NCBI RefSeq assembly: GCF_015169395.1
Contig: NZ_CP063458.1
Location: 2,232,001 to 2,296,000 of the forward strand
Length of the DNA stretch: 64,000 nucleotides
Direction: 5' to 3'
From: Humisphaera borealis
GTDB lineage: Bacteria > Planctomycetota > Phycisphaerae > Tepidisphaerales > Tepidisphaeraceae
In this document: positions 9,678 to 18,178 of the stretch, in pieces
Position numbering within the stretch: the first letter of the stretch is position 1
Layout of the letters: every line of letters begins with the position of its first letter
Position numbers and translations under genes: made by a program
Notes under the pieces: model-generated
Database searches by the model: none
Told to the model about the DNA's origin: nothing
What the model saw: only the letters and a program-made list of their open reading frames with translations

Positions 9678-11972
9678 CTACTGAATGAAGAGGAACTGTT
9701 TGGAATTGAGTATGGCATAGACCAGGTCGGCGGGCTCCAGTCCCTGATCGGCCGCCTTCTGCCATGCCGCCGACTCTGCCGCCGTCGGTGTGCGTGACAG
9801 CAGCGCCAGATAAACCGCTTTGGCCTGCGCGTCGCGCGTACCCGCCCCGGCGATGTAGTGCATGAGCGGCGAGAACGGCGAGAGGACGCCCTTTGCCGAG
9901 ATCAGATCGCTGTTCATCAGGGCAAGCGCCTGCGGGATGGAGGAGTTGAGATTGGCGTTTTCTACAAAGTCCCGGTCGCTCTGGCCCATGGTGCGCAGGA
10001 AGTGTCCCCGCGGCGCGGGACTGTCGAGCTCCGAAGCCCGCAGCCACTCGCCCGACGCCCGCTGGCAATGTGCGACGAACCCGCTCATCTCCGATTCCGC
10101 GTACCCAAGCCGCACGCCCAGTGCACGGAGCCGGTCTGATTCGGCTTTGTTTGCCGCTTCGACTTCGGCGGCGGTCAGGGGTGCCGGACCGTAGCCGGTG
10201 ACGTAGGTTTTCCGCCAGGTCTCGACGCCCAGGACGGCCGGGTTCGTGTTCATCTTGTAGGTTTCGTCCTCGGTGGCCACTGCACCCGGTCCCTTCCTCC
10301 GGGCCAGTTCGGTGATCAAAGGGGAAAGGAACTCACGCACATAGGACTGATTGCGAGCCCGCTCGATCTCCCCCAGGGCCCGGCGGAGTTGCGTCTCGCG
10401 ATTCTGATCACCCCGCCGCTTGGCATCGATCGTCTGCTCGCGGATCGCTTTTTCCTTCACTTCCAGATCCTTCTCGGCCCCGAGCATTGCATAGCCGAGA
10501 TCGACAAGCCTGCCGCCGTCTGCGTTGACATACGCGTCGGCGACCATATGCGAGACGTCGATACGGCGTCGATCACGAGCCTCTCGGCGAAGATCCCGGG
10601 CATCGGGCTCATGGCTGACCAGCGTGACAAGAGAATCCCACGCCTGTTCCGCCGTCATTCGTCGCAGCGCGGGGGACGTAAAGTGCCAGGGGTCTCCGGC
10701 GGCATACTCTTTCACCGAAGCGGCCGACTGATAGGCACGGGTGTTGGCCAGAATCGCCAAAAAATCCCGCTGGTCGTACTTGAGCGAAATCATAAGGCGC
10801 TGGAGATGGGCCTCGACCGCGGGAATCATCGCGCGGGTGTCGTCGCGCAGATCATCCAGGGGCTCCACCAACGCCACTCCGAAGAGCCTTTTCCAGAGGC
10901 GATTGACGATCACCCGGGTGAAACGGGGATTCTCGGGAGATGTCAGCCAGCGTGCAAACACGTCAGCAGAGTCGTCACCCGGTTTCAACTCGGGGGCCGC
11001 CCCAAAGATCGGCCTGGGCGTCATGACGTCCCCGGGTTTGCCATCGGGCTCGTGAAAATCGTGCGGAAGCTTGAGCGTGGCCTCGAGCCGTCGGTCCAGC
11101 CCCATTGGGCTCAGCAACTGTCCGATGCCTTTGCGAATGATGTTCAGCACCTTGCGAAGTTCCATCGCTTCTAGTCGCTGGTTCTTTCGCAACTCTGCGG
11201 CGGCGCCACCATCGGAAGCAGTGGCCTTCTCCCGTTTGAAATCATCGAGAATCGTCTGCTCGCGGGCACGGAACGCATCACGTACGCCGGACAGCGCCTC
11301 GTTGACCGGCTTGTTTCCATACGTGTAGGCGGCGAGGCGATAGAACTCCGTCTGCTTCCACTTGTCGAACGGGTGGTTGTGGCACTGAGCGCACTCGATT
11401 CGTGTGCCGAGGAACACACGTGACGTGAGCGCCATATTGTCCAGCGGCATATCCGGGTCGCGGGTGTAGTACCCGATCGCGCCGTTCGTCCAGGCTTCTC
11501 CCTTGGCCGAGAGCAATTCGCGAACGAATTGATCGTAAGGTTTGTTCTCCCGCAGGCTCTGCTTGATGTATTGCCCGTAAGCCGCCGGAATGATGTTGGA
11601 CGTATTTACGAAGTTCGACTTATGACGAAGGATGTCGGCCCAGAAGTTGTAGAAGGTTGAAACGTAGCTTTCGCGGCTGAGCAGGTCGGCAATCAGGTTC
11701 GACCGCTTGTCGGACTGTGTCGACTGCAGGAACGCCGTCGCCTCTACGGGTGTTGGGATTCGCCCCGCCAGATCTAGGTAAATCCGTCGAACGAAGATGC
11801 CGTCGTCGATCGGTTCCGCTGCTGCGACGCCGGCCTGCTGCCAGTGCTCGACCAGGAGGGCATCAATCTGGGCCGCGGCCTGCCGGGCCTGCTGGGGCGA
11901 GATCGCCGCCGACAGAGGGGCCTGGACCAGCAGCACACACGCGAGCGAAAGAGCAAGATGAGCAACCTTCAT
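9678..11972 (-). CDS. DUF1549/DUF1553 secreted protein
   Basis: A 764-residue planctomycete-type secreted protein. A signal peptide (residues 1-22, ending LSAA) is followed by a DUF1549 region with FVRRIYLDLAGRIPT and a CAQCH motif (Cys194, Cys197, His198) in ECAQCHNHPFDKW. The C-terminal half is DUF1553-like, with FTRVIVNRLWKRLFG and a late LLSRTPTAAES segment. The CxxCH suggests covalent haem, though some members lack the cytochrome fold and this is not proven here. It sits 36 nt downstream of the DUF1501 gene on the same strand, the standard pairing in this phylum. Biological role is unknown; extracellular breakdown has been suggested for the family. Confidence 0.9.
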   Translation of the reverse strand: MKVAHLALSLACVLLVQAPLSAAISPQQARQAAAQIDALLVEHWQQAGVAAAEPIDDGIFVRRIYLDLAGRIPTPVEATAFLQSTQSDKRSNLIADLLSRESYVSTFYNFWADILRHKSNFVNTSNIIPAAYGQYIKQSLRENKPYDQFVRELLSAKGEAWTNGAIGYYTRDPDMPLDNMALTSRVFLGTRIECAQCHNHPFDKWKQTEFYRLAAYTYGNKPVNEALSGVRDAFRAREQTILDDFKREKATASDGGAAAELRKNQRLEAMELRKVLNIIRKGIGQLLSPMGLDRRLEATLKLPHDFHEPDGKPGDVMTPRPIFGAAPELKPGDDSADVFARWLTSPENPRFTRVIVNRLWKRLFGVALVEPLDDLRDDTRAMIPAVEAHLQRLMISLKYDQRDFLAILANTRAYQSAASVKEYAAGDPWHFTSPALRRMTAEQAWDSLVTLVSHEPDARDLRREARDRRRIDVSHMVADAYVNADGGRLVDLGYAMLGAEKDLEVKEKAIREQTIDAKRRGDQNRETQLRRALGEIERARNQSYVREFLSPLITELARRKGPGAVATEDETYKMNTNPAVLGVETWRKTYVTGYGPAPLTAAEVEAANKAESDRLRALGVRLGYAESEMSGFVAHCQRASGEWLRASELDSPAPRGHFLRTMGQSDRDFVENANLNSSIPQALALMNSDLISAKGVLSPFSPLMHYIAGAGTRDAQAKAVYLALLSRTPTAAESAAWQKAADQGLEPADLVYAILNSKQFLFIQ

Positions 11973-12008
11973 GGAGAACCTGCGGTGGGCGGTGTCTGAA
12001 AACCTTGA

Positions 12009-13292
12009 TCACGCGAAGACGGCCAGTGGCTTGCCCTTGTCAGCCAGTTTGAACGGCCGGCCATTGGGGGTAAGGACGACCTCTTCAACCGGCAATCCCA
12101 GCGCCTTGCCCAGGGTTGCGTTGACGTCAGGGATGGTGCATTCGGCCTCGGCAACGTTTTCCCCGGTTGCGTCCGTGGAGCCGTATCCAAAGCCCCGCTT
12201 TACACCCCCGCCGAACAATGCCCCCGAGAACGCCTTGGGGTAATGATCGCGGCCCAGGTTGGTGTTGATGCGTGGCGTACGACCAAACTCTGTGGCAACG
12301 ACGACGAGGGTGTCGTTCAGCATGCCTCGGCCGTGCAGGTCGCCCACGAGCGCGGATAATCCGCGATCCAGTTTGTCGCACAGGTCGGGCGTCGCGGTGA
12401 AGTTGTTGGAATGGGTGTCCCAGCCGTGAAGGCTCACTTCCACAAAACGCACGCCTCGCTCGACCAGGCGACGTGCAAGCAAGCAACCCTGGCCGAACGC
12501 GTCGCGCCCATACGTGTCACGAACCGTGGGCTTTTCATCGGTCAGATCGAAAGCAGCAATGTCGGCGCTGGCCATCATTCGATGCGCGCCGTCATAGGCA
12601 TTACTCTGGGCGGCAACATTCCGCTGATTGCCAAACTTGCCGAGGAACTCGGCATCCAGGCTCCCTGCCAGTTCCATGCGGGCGGCGTGACGGGCCTTGG
12701 TCAGGTCCTCCTGAAGCTGGATGTCTTTCAGGCCATTCTCAGGATTGTTGACGAACAACGGTGCATGCTGCGGCGGGAAGAAGCCGGCACCGGGATGCCG
12801 GCTGGCATTCCCCACATAAACCGACGCCGGAAGCGTGGGATTGCCCGGTCCTCGAAAGTGCGACAGCCAGGCTCCGAGCGACGGATGATTGATCGTGCCC
12901 CGCAACTGGTAGCTGGTGTGCATGTAGTAGTTGCCCTGCTCGTGCGCCCCCTGCGTGGAGCTCATCGATCGCACCACCGTCCCAAGGTGCATCACCTGCG
13001 CCGATCGCGGCAGGTATTCCCCGAGCACGATTCCGTCGGCGCTGGTCTTGATCGTCTTGGTGGGGCCGGCTACGTCACCCGACTTCGGATCCCACGTATC
13101 CACATGGCTCATGCCGCCGTCCATGTACAGATAGATGACGCTCCTGGCCGTCGCGCGGCCGACGGTTTCTGCGGCGTCGAGCCGGCCGGTGAGGAACTCG
13201 GGCAACAAGCCCACGCCCAGCAGCGCGCTGGCGGCACTTGCCATCAGGCGTCGGCGCGTCGGTTCATCGGAGCGGAGCAGAGAGCGGTTCAT
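12009..13292 (-). CDS. DUF1501 family protein with Tat signal
   Basis: A 427-residue protein of the DUF1501 family, related to the sulfatase/alkaline phosphatase superfamily by fold. The start at 13292 is preferred over an in-frame upstream ATG because it places a twin-arginine leader (RRR at residues 13-15, then LMASAASALLGVGLLPEF) at the N-terminus, so export in folded form by Tat is likely. Family motifs include YLYMDGGMSHVDTWDPK, VRFVEVSLHGWDTHSNN and ATEFGRTPRIN. It is transcribed ahead of the DUF1549/DUF1553 gene and probably acts with it outside the cytoplasm. Substrate is unknown. Confidence 0.92.
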   Translation of the reverse strand: MNRSLLRSDEPTRRRLMASAASALLGVGLLPEFLTGRLDAAETVGRATARSVIYLYMDGGMSHVDTWDPKSGDVAGPTKTIKTSADGIVLGEYLPRSAQVMHLGTVVRSMSSTQGAHEQGNYYMHTSYQLRGTINHPSLGAWLSHFRGPGNPTLPASVYVGNASRHPGAGFFPPQHAPLFVNNPENGLKDIQLQEDLTKARHAARMELAGSLDAEFLGKFGNQRNVAAQSNAYDGAHRMMASADIAAFDLTDEKPTVRDTYGRDAFGQGCLLARRLVERGVRFVEVSLHGWDTHSNNFTATPDLCDKLDRGLSALVGDLHGRGMLNDTLVVVATEFGRTPRINTNLGRDHYPKAFSGALFGGGVKRGFGYGSTDATGENVAEAECTIPDVNATLGKALGLPVEEVVLTPNGRPFKLADKGKPLAVFA

Positions 13293-13712
13293 TGGAGGCA
13301 ACCTTTTCAAGTGTCTTGTTGGAATCCGATATCGCTTGAAGCCTGTCACGGTCAGTGGTTTTGCCGCAGTGTAGACCGGGCAGTCTTCGGCAGAACCGCC
13401 ATCCTGGAGTCGAAACTACAACCGGGCAGCAGCAACAGCAACCAGAATGCCGCCTTTCCACCCGGAGCCTTGGTTTAGTGGTATAGGTAGGCTGGCCCGA
13501 TGCGTCGCGCTTGTTACGCGGCGTAAGGGTCGCTCTTAGGAGCTCAATATCGTTCCGGAGCAGGGGGTCTTAGGAGGGTGGGTCGGGACGGCCACGATCC
13601 TGCGCTGACACCATCATCGAGCCCAACTTAGAATCCGAAGTTCCAGGGTCGACCAGCGCAACTTTTTGGCAGGCGTCCCCCGTGTCGGGTCGTACGAGAG
13701 CAAGGGGTCTGT
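13293..13712. other. Intergenic region upstream of the hybrid kinase
   Basis: About 420 nt between divergent genes. It probably contains the promoters of both. I see no gene, tRNA or strong hairpin in it; the only repeated word is CTTAGGAG (near 13535 and 13569). Confidence 0.4.
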
Positions 13713-16700
13713 TTGAATACGCAAGACGTCAGTTTCCTGAACTCATCTGCTGCAGTCCAGTCCGGCGAGGAACGGACGATGGGGGCTCGCGTCGGCGCGT
13801 TCGACTGGTCGAAAACTTCACTTGGGCCGTTAGAGAAATGGCCGCAGAGCCTGCGGACGGCCGTGAGCATCTGCCTAGGCAGCCGATTCCCGATGATGCT
13901 GTGGTGGGGACCGGATCTGATCAACATCTACAATGACGCGTTCATCCCCGTGCTCGGGGGGAGGCACCCCCAAGCACTCGGCGAGTCGGGCCGCGACGTG
14001 TGGACCGAAACCTGGCCGGTCATTGGGTCTCAGGTCGCAAAGGTGATGGAGGAGGGCGGGTCCACCCTGAACGAGCGGGTGCGGCTCGTCTACACGCGGC
14101 ATGGCTACCCTGAGGAGACGTGGTTCACGTGGTCGTTCGGCCCCATCTACGACGAGAGCGGTCGGGTCGCAGGCCTGTTCAACACATGCCACGAGGACAC
14201 ACTGCACGTGCTGGCCGAGCGGGAGAGGGATCGGCTTGCTACCCAGCGTCAGCTCGCGCTCGACGCGGCACGGCTCGGTTGGTGGCATTACAACCCGGTC
14301 ACAAGGCTCGCGACGTTCGACGAGCGGTACAAGGAGATCTTCGGCGTCAGCGGCAATCAGCGGCCCAACGAAGAGATATTGAAGCGGCTGCATCCCGACG
14401 ACCTTCCCGGCGTATGGTCGAAGGTCGAGGCGGCACTGAACCCCACAGACCCGAAGCCGTACTCGGTCGAGTACCGCATTATCCTCGATGACGGCTCGGT
14501 GCGATGGGTCGATGCCCACGGAACAGCCACATTCGAGGGGGAAGGCGCAGACCGCCGGGCGACGAGCTTCGTGGGCACAGTCGCCGACATCACCGACCGA
14601 AAGCGCGTGACCGACCAGTCCCGCACGATCCTCGAGAGCATTTCGGACGCGTTCTTCGCGCTGGACCGCGAATGGAAGTTCACCTATCTCAACCCGCAGG
14701 CCGAGCGGGTTCTCGGCCGCTCGTCGGTCGACCTGATCGGGCGGGTTATCTGGGAAGAGTACCGCATGGACGGTACCGAGTTCGACCGGGTGTTCCGCCG
14801 GGCGGCGACCGGGCGCGTCGCTGCATCGATCACCGCGTTCTACCCCGAGCATAACCGCTGGTACGAGGTGAACGCCTACCCGGCCCCGGACGGCGTGTCG
14901 GTCTACTTCCGTGATGCGACTGAGCGCGTGCAAGCGGAGGAGTTGCTTCGCCGAAGCCACGACACGTTCTACCACCTGATCCAGAACAACCCCTTCGGCG
15001 TGTACGTCGTGGACGCGGACTTCAAGCTCCGGCAGGTCAGCCTTGGGTCGCAGAAGGTATTCGCTACCGTCCCCCCACCGCTGGTAGGCCGCGACTTCGC
15101 CGAGGTGCTGAGGTTTGTCTGGGCCGAGCCTTTCGCGACCGAGGCCGTAGCCAGATTCCGCCACACGCTTGATACCGGCGAGCCCTACGCCTCCGCGCGC
15201 ACCGTTGAGCTGCGGCAGGACATCGGGGCGGTCGAGGTGTACGACTGGCGGATCGAGCGGATCACCCTGCCGGACGGCCGATTCGGGGTCGTCTGCTACT
15301 TCTACGACCTGAGCGAGCGGCAGCAGTGGGAGGTCGCGCTGGCCGAATCGCGACGGAAACTGGATTCGGCATTGATCGCGGGCGAGGTAGGCACGTTCGA
15401 ATGGGATGTTGTCAACGACCGGCTCTGGGGCGACCGGAACTTCCAGCGCATCTTCGGCATCGAACTGGATGCGTCGGGCGCAGCGCCGCTGGCAACTTAC
15501 GTCGCTGCCATCCACGCGGCGGACCGTGAACGTGTACTGGAACACGTGAGGCGGTCGGTGGAGACGGGCAGTGACTACGCGGCTGAGTACCGCGTCACCA
15601 GCGAGATTCCTCCGAGATGGGTTACGGCCCGGGGGAAGGTGGAACGGGATGAAGCCGGACGCGCTATTCGCTTTCCGGGCGTCGTGCTCGATGTCACCGA
15701 ACGAAAGCAGGCAGAGCTGCTCCTGGCCGCACAGAACCGGGCACTCGAACGAATGGCGACCGGCGAGCCTCTATCGGAAGCGCTTGGCGTGCTGACGCAG
15801 GCGGTCGAGGAGCAGTCCGGTGGTGGCGTGGTCGCCGCGATTCTGCTTGTGGACAAGGACGGCTGCACCCTCCGGACCGGCGCGGCCCCCAGCCTTCCCG
15901 CCGAGTACAGCGCAGCCCTTGACGGCATCAAGGCCGCGTCGGGCCTGGGCACGTGCGCGGACGCAGTAGCGAGGAATAAGACCGTCATCACTCCCGATCT
16001 TGCTGTCGCTCCGTCGTGGAAGGGCCTTGCGCACCTGCCGTTGGCACTGGGGCTCAAAGCGGCGTGGTCGATGCCGATCCGCGCCCCGGATGGTCGGCTG
16101 GTCGGAACGTTCGGCACCTACTTTCGGGAGCGCCGCGAGCCGACTAAGCGGGAACGGCAGGTTGTTGAGGGGCTGTGCCGGGTGGCAGCGCTGGCCGTCG
16201 ACCGGCGGCGGGCCGACACGGCGTTGCGTGAGAGTGAGGAACTGGTCCGCACCATTGCCGAGAACTCGACGCAGGGAATGGCCATGATGGACGCGCGAGG
16301 GTACTGCACCTACGCGAACCACGCGTGGCTCGACATGACCGGTTACTCCGCCGAGGAGATCCGGTCCATGCCGCTTCACGACCTCGTCCACCACCACCAC
16401 CCTGACGGGCGGCCCTACCCGAGGGACCAGTGCCCTATCGAGCGCGCCTTGCCCGAAAAGCTCGACGTGCGGGCCCACGAGGATCTGTTCTTTCGCAAGG
16501 ACGGAGCGTCGTTCCCCGTGCTCGTCGCGGCCAGCCCGATCTTCGACGACGGCACACCAGTGTCCACCGTGATCGAGATCCGAGACGTGACCGGCGCCAA
16601 GCGTGCCGAGGCCGAGCGTGAGCGGCTGCTCGACAGCGAGCGTGCGGCGAGGATTGAGGCAGAGCGCGCGGGTCGAATGAAGGACGAGTTCCTCGCCACG

Positions 16701-17840
16701 CTCAGCCATGAACTGCGGACGCCGCTGAACGCGATCCTCGGTTGGTCCCAAATCCTCGCGCACGGCGCGAATGATGCGAACGACCTGGCCGAGGGGCTGC
16801 GGGTGATCGAGCGGAATGCCCGCGCGCAGACGCAGATCATTGAAGACCTGCTGGACATGAGCCGAATCATCAGCGGGAAGGTCCGGCTCGACGTGCAGCG
16901 GGTGGACCTCGGCGAGCTCATTCGCCTGGCCGTGGAGACCACCAAGCCGTCCGCCGACGCCAAGGCGATTCGCCTTCAGACCACGCTCGATCCGCATGCC
17001 GGTCCGGCAAGCGGCGACCCTGCCCGTTTGCAACAGGTCTTGTGGAACCTGCTCAGCAACGCAGTCAAATTCACCCCCAAGGGCGGGCGAGTGGCCGTGC
17101 GGCTGGAGCGTGTCAACTCACACGCGGAAGTGAGTGTGATCGACAGCGGCGAGGGCATCCCAAAAGAGTTTCTTCCGCACGTTTTCGACCGATTCCGCCA
17201 AGCCGACGCGACGACAACCCGGCGGCACGGCGGGCTCGGACTCGGCTTGTCCATCGTCAAACAACTGGTGGAACTTCATGGCGGGTCGGTACAGGTGAAG
17301 AGCGCAGGTGTTGGCCAGGGGACAATCTTCACGGTGTCGCTGCCGCTGGCTGCCGTCCAACCCGGGCCGAACCCGGACACGGACCGCCACCAACCACGGG
17401 CCTTCCTATCGAACGCTGTATCACCCGACGCATGCGCTCAACTCGCGGGAATCAAGGTCCTGGTGGTGGACGACGAGGCGGACGCACGGGCACTCGTGAG
17501 GCGGCTGCTGGAAGACTGCGAAGCAACGGTCGTAACCGCTGGGTCAGCCGCCACCGCCCTTGAAGTGGTCCGGACGGAGAGGCCGGACGTGCTGATCTGC
17601 GACATTGGCATGCCCGACGAGGACGGGTACACGTTCATCAGGCGGGTGCGGGCAATGGGGCCGGAGCACGGAGGTCAGGTGCCGGCCGCCGCTCTTACCG
17701 CTTACGCCCGCATCGAAGACCGCGTGAGGGCAATCCGTGCAGGGTTTCAGTTGCACCTCGTGAAGCCCGTTGAGCCGGCGGAGTTGATTGCAACAGTCGC
17801 GGCCCTGGCCAGGCGCTCGGGGCAGATTGACCAGACGTAA
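13713..17840 (+). CDS. Multi-PAS/GAF hybrid sensor histidine kinase with receiver domain
   Basis: A 1,375-residue signalling protein with no obvious transmembrane segment, so probably cytoplasmic. Approximate order: N-terminal sensor region with the SLGPLEKWPQSL signature (1-150), PAS/PAC units around 170-290, 300-400, 410-520 and 525-655, a GAF-like region (660-830), another PAS (835-960), HisKA with phospho-acceptor His999 in LSHELRTPLN, an HATPase domain (QQVLWNLLSNAVKFTPKGG; GGLGLGLSIVKQL), and a C-terminal receiver with phospho-acceptor Asp1297 (LICDIGMPDEDG) and Lys1351 (LVKP). The TTG at 13713 has AAGGGG 5 nt upstream; an ATG at 13779 with GAGGAA is a good alternative. No response regulator lies nearby, so the partner and ligand are unknown. 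Confidence 0.93.
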   Translation: MNTQDVSFLNSSAAVQSGEERTMGARVGAFDWSKTSLGPLEKWPQSLRTAVSICLGSRFPMMLWWGPDLINIYNDAFIPVLGGRHPQALGESGRDVWTETWPVIGSQVAKVMEEGGSTLNERVRLVYTRHGYPEETWFTWSFGPIYDESGRVAGLFNTCHEDTLHVLAERERDRLATQRQLALDAARLGWWHYNPVTRLATFDERYKEIFGVSGNQRPNEEILKRLHPDDLPGVWSKVEAALNPTDPKPYSVEYRIILDDGSVRWVDAHGTATFEGEGADRRATSFVGTVADITDRKRVTDQSRTILESISDAFFALDREWKFTYLNPQAERVLGRSSVDLIGRVIWEEYRMDGTEFDRVFRRAATGRVAASITAFYPEHNRWYEVNAYPAPDGVSVYFRDATERVQAEELLRRSHDTFYHLIQNNPFGVYVVDADFKLRQVSLGSQKVFATVPPPLVGRDFAEVLRFVWAEPFATEAVARFRHTLDTGEPYASARTVELRQDIGAVEVYDWRIERITLPDGRFGVVCYFYDLSERQQWEVALAESRRKLDSALIAGEVGTFEWDVVNDRLWGDRNFQRIFGIELDASGAAPLATYVAAIHAADRERVLEHVRRSVETGSDYAAEYRVTSEIPPRWVTARGKVERDEAGRAIRFPGVVLDVTERKQAELLLAAQNRALERMATGEPLSEALGVLTQAVEEQSGGGVVAAILLVDKDGCTLRTGAAPSLPAEYSAALDGIKAASGLGTCADAVARNKTVITPDLAVAPSWKGLAHLPLALGLKAAWSMPIRAPDGRLVGTFGTYFRERREPTKRERQVVEGLCRVAALAVDRRRADTALRESEELVRTIAENSTQGMAMMDARGYCTYANHAWLDMTGYSAEEIRSMPLHDLVHHHHPDGRPYPRDQCPIERALPEKLDVRAHEDLFFRKDGASFPVLVAASPIFDDGTPVSTVIEIRDVTGAKRAEAERERLLDSERAARIEAERAGRMKDEFLATLSHELRTPLNAILGWSQILAHGANDANDLAEGLRVIERNARAQTQIIEDLLDMSRIISGKVRLDVQRVDLGELIRLAVETTKPSADAKAIRLQTTLDPHAGPASGDPARLQQVLWNLLSNAVKFTPKGGRVAVRLERVNSHAEVSVIDSGEGIPKEFLPHVFDRFRQADATTTRRHGGLGLGLSIVKQLVELHGGSVQVKSAGVGQGTIFTVSLPLAAVQPGPNPDTDRHQPRAFLSNAVSPDACAQLAGIKVLVVDDEADARALVRRLLEDCEATVVTAGSAATALEVVRTERPDVLICDIGMPDEDGYTFIRRVRAMGPEHGGQVPAAALTAYARIEDRVRAIRAGFQLHLVKPVEPAELIATVAALARRSGQIDQT

Positions 17841-18178
17841 TCCGGTTCGATCAAGATGGGATCCCTTCGTAAGTGGCCAATTGCTGTGACCGTTCACGTG
17901 GCCAAGCATTGGGCAAGCCCTCAGAACCTACCGTCAGCAATCTGACGACGGCGGCCAAAGCAATTCATGCCCAGCCAACGGTTGACGACCTGATCGCCGT
18001 CAATCCATTCAATGAGCTTGCAATTATGGTCGCTGAACCGGCAAGCTGACCGACGCCGCCACGCAGGACTTCGCTTTGGGCGATGATGGATCGACCCTTT
18101 CACCCTAACGCCTGCTCGAACTTCGAGGCAGCGACTTTTTCGCTTGCTGTGGTCGCCTGCCCGCACAATCATCCCACC
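17841..18178. other. Intergenic region, possible 58-codon ORF
   Basis: A 338-nt gap. A 58-codon open frame (GTG at 17873 to a TGA at 18047-18049) has no ribosome binding site and no recognisable family. I see no terminator or repeat. Treat as non-coding unless homologues are found. Confidence 0.35.

Noticed and set aside
10389-11174. 261-codon plus-strand frame inside the DUF1549/DUF1553 gene
   Set aside because: Antisense shadow of a well-supported gene.
17873-18049. 58-codon frame starting GTG in the gap before the beta-helix gene
   Set aside because: No ribosome binding site or family resemblance; kept only as a remark in the gap entry.
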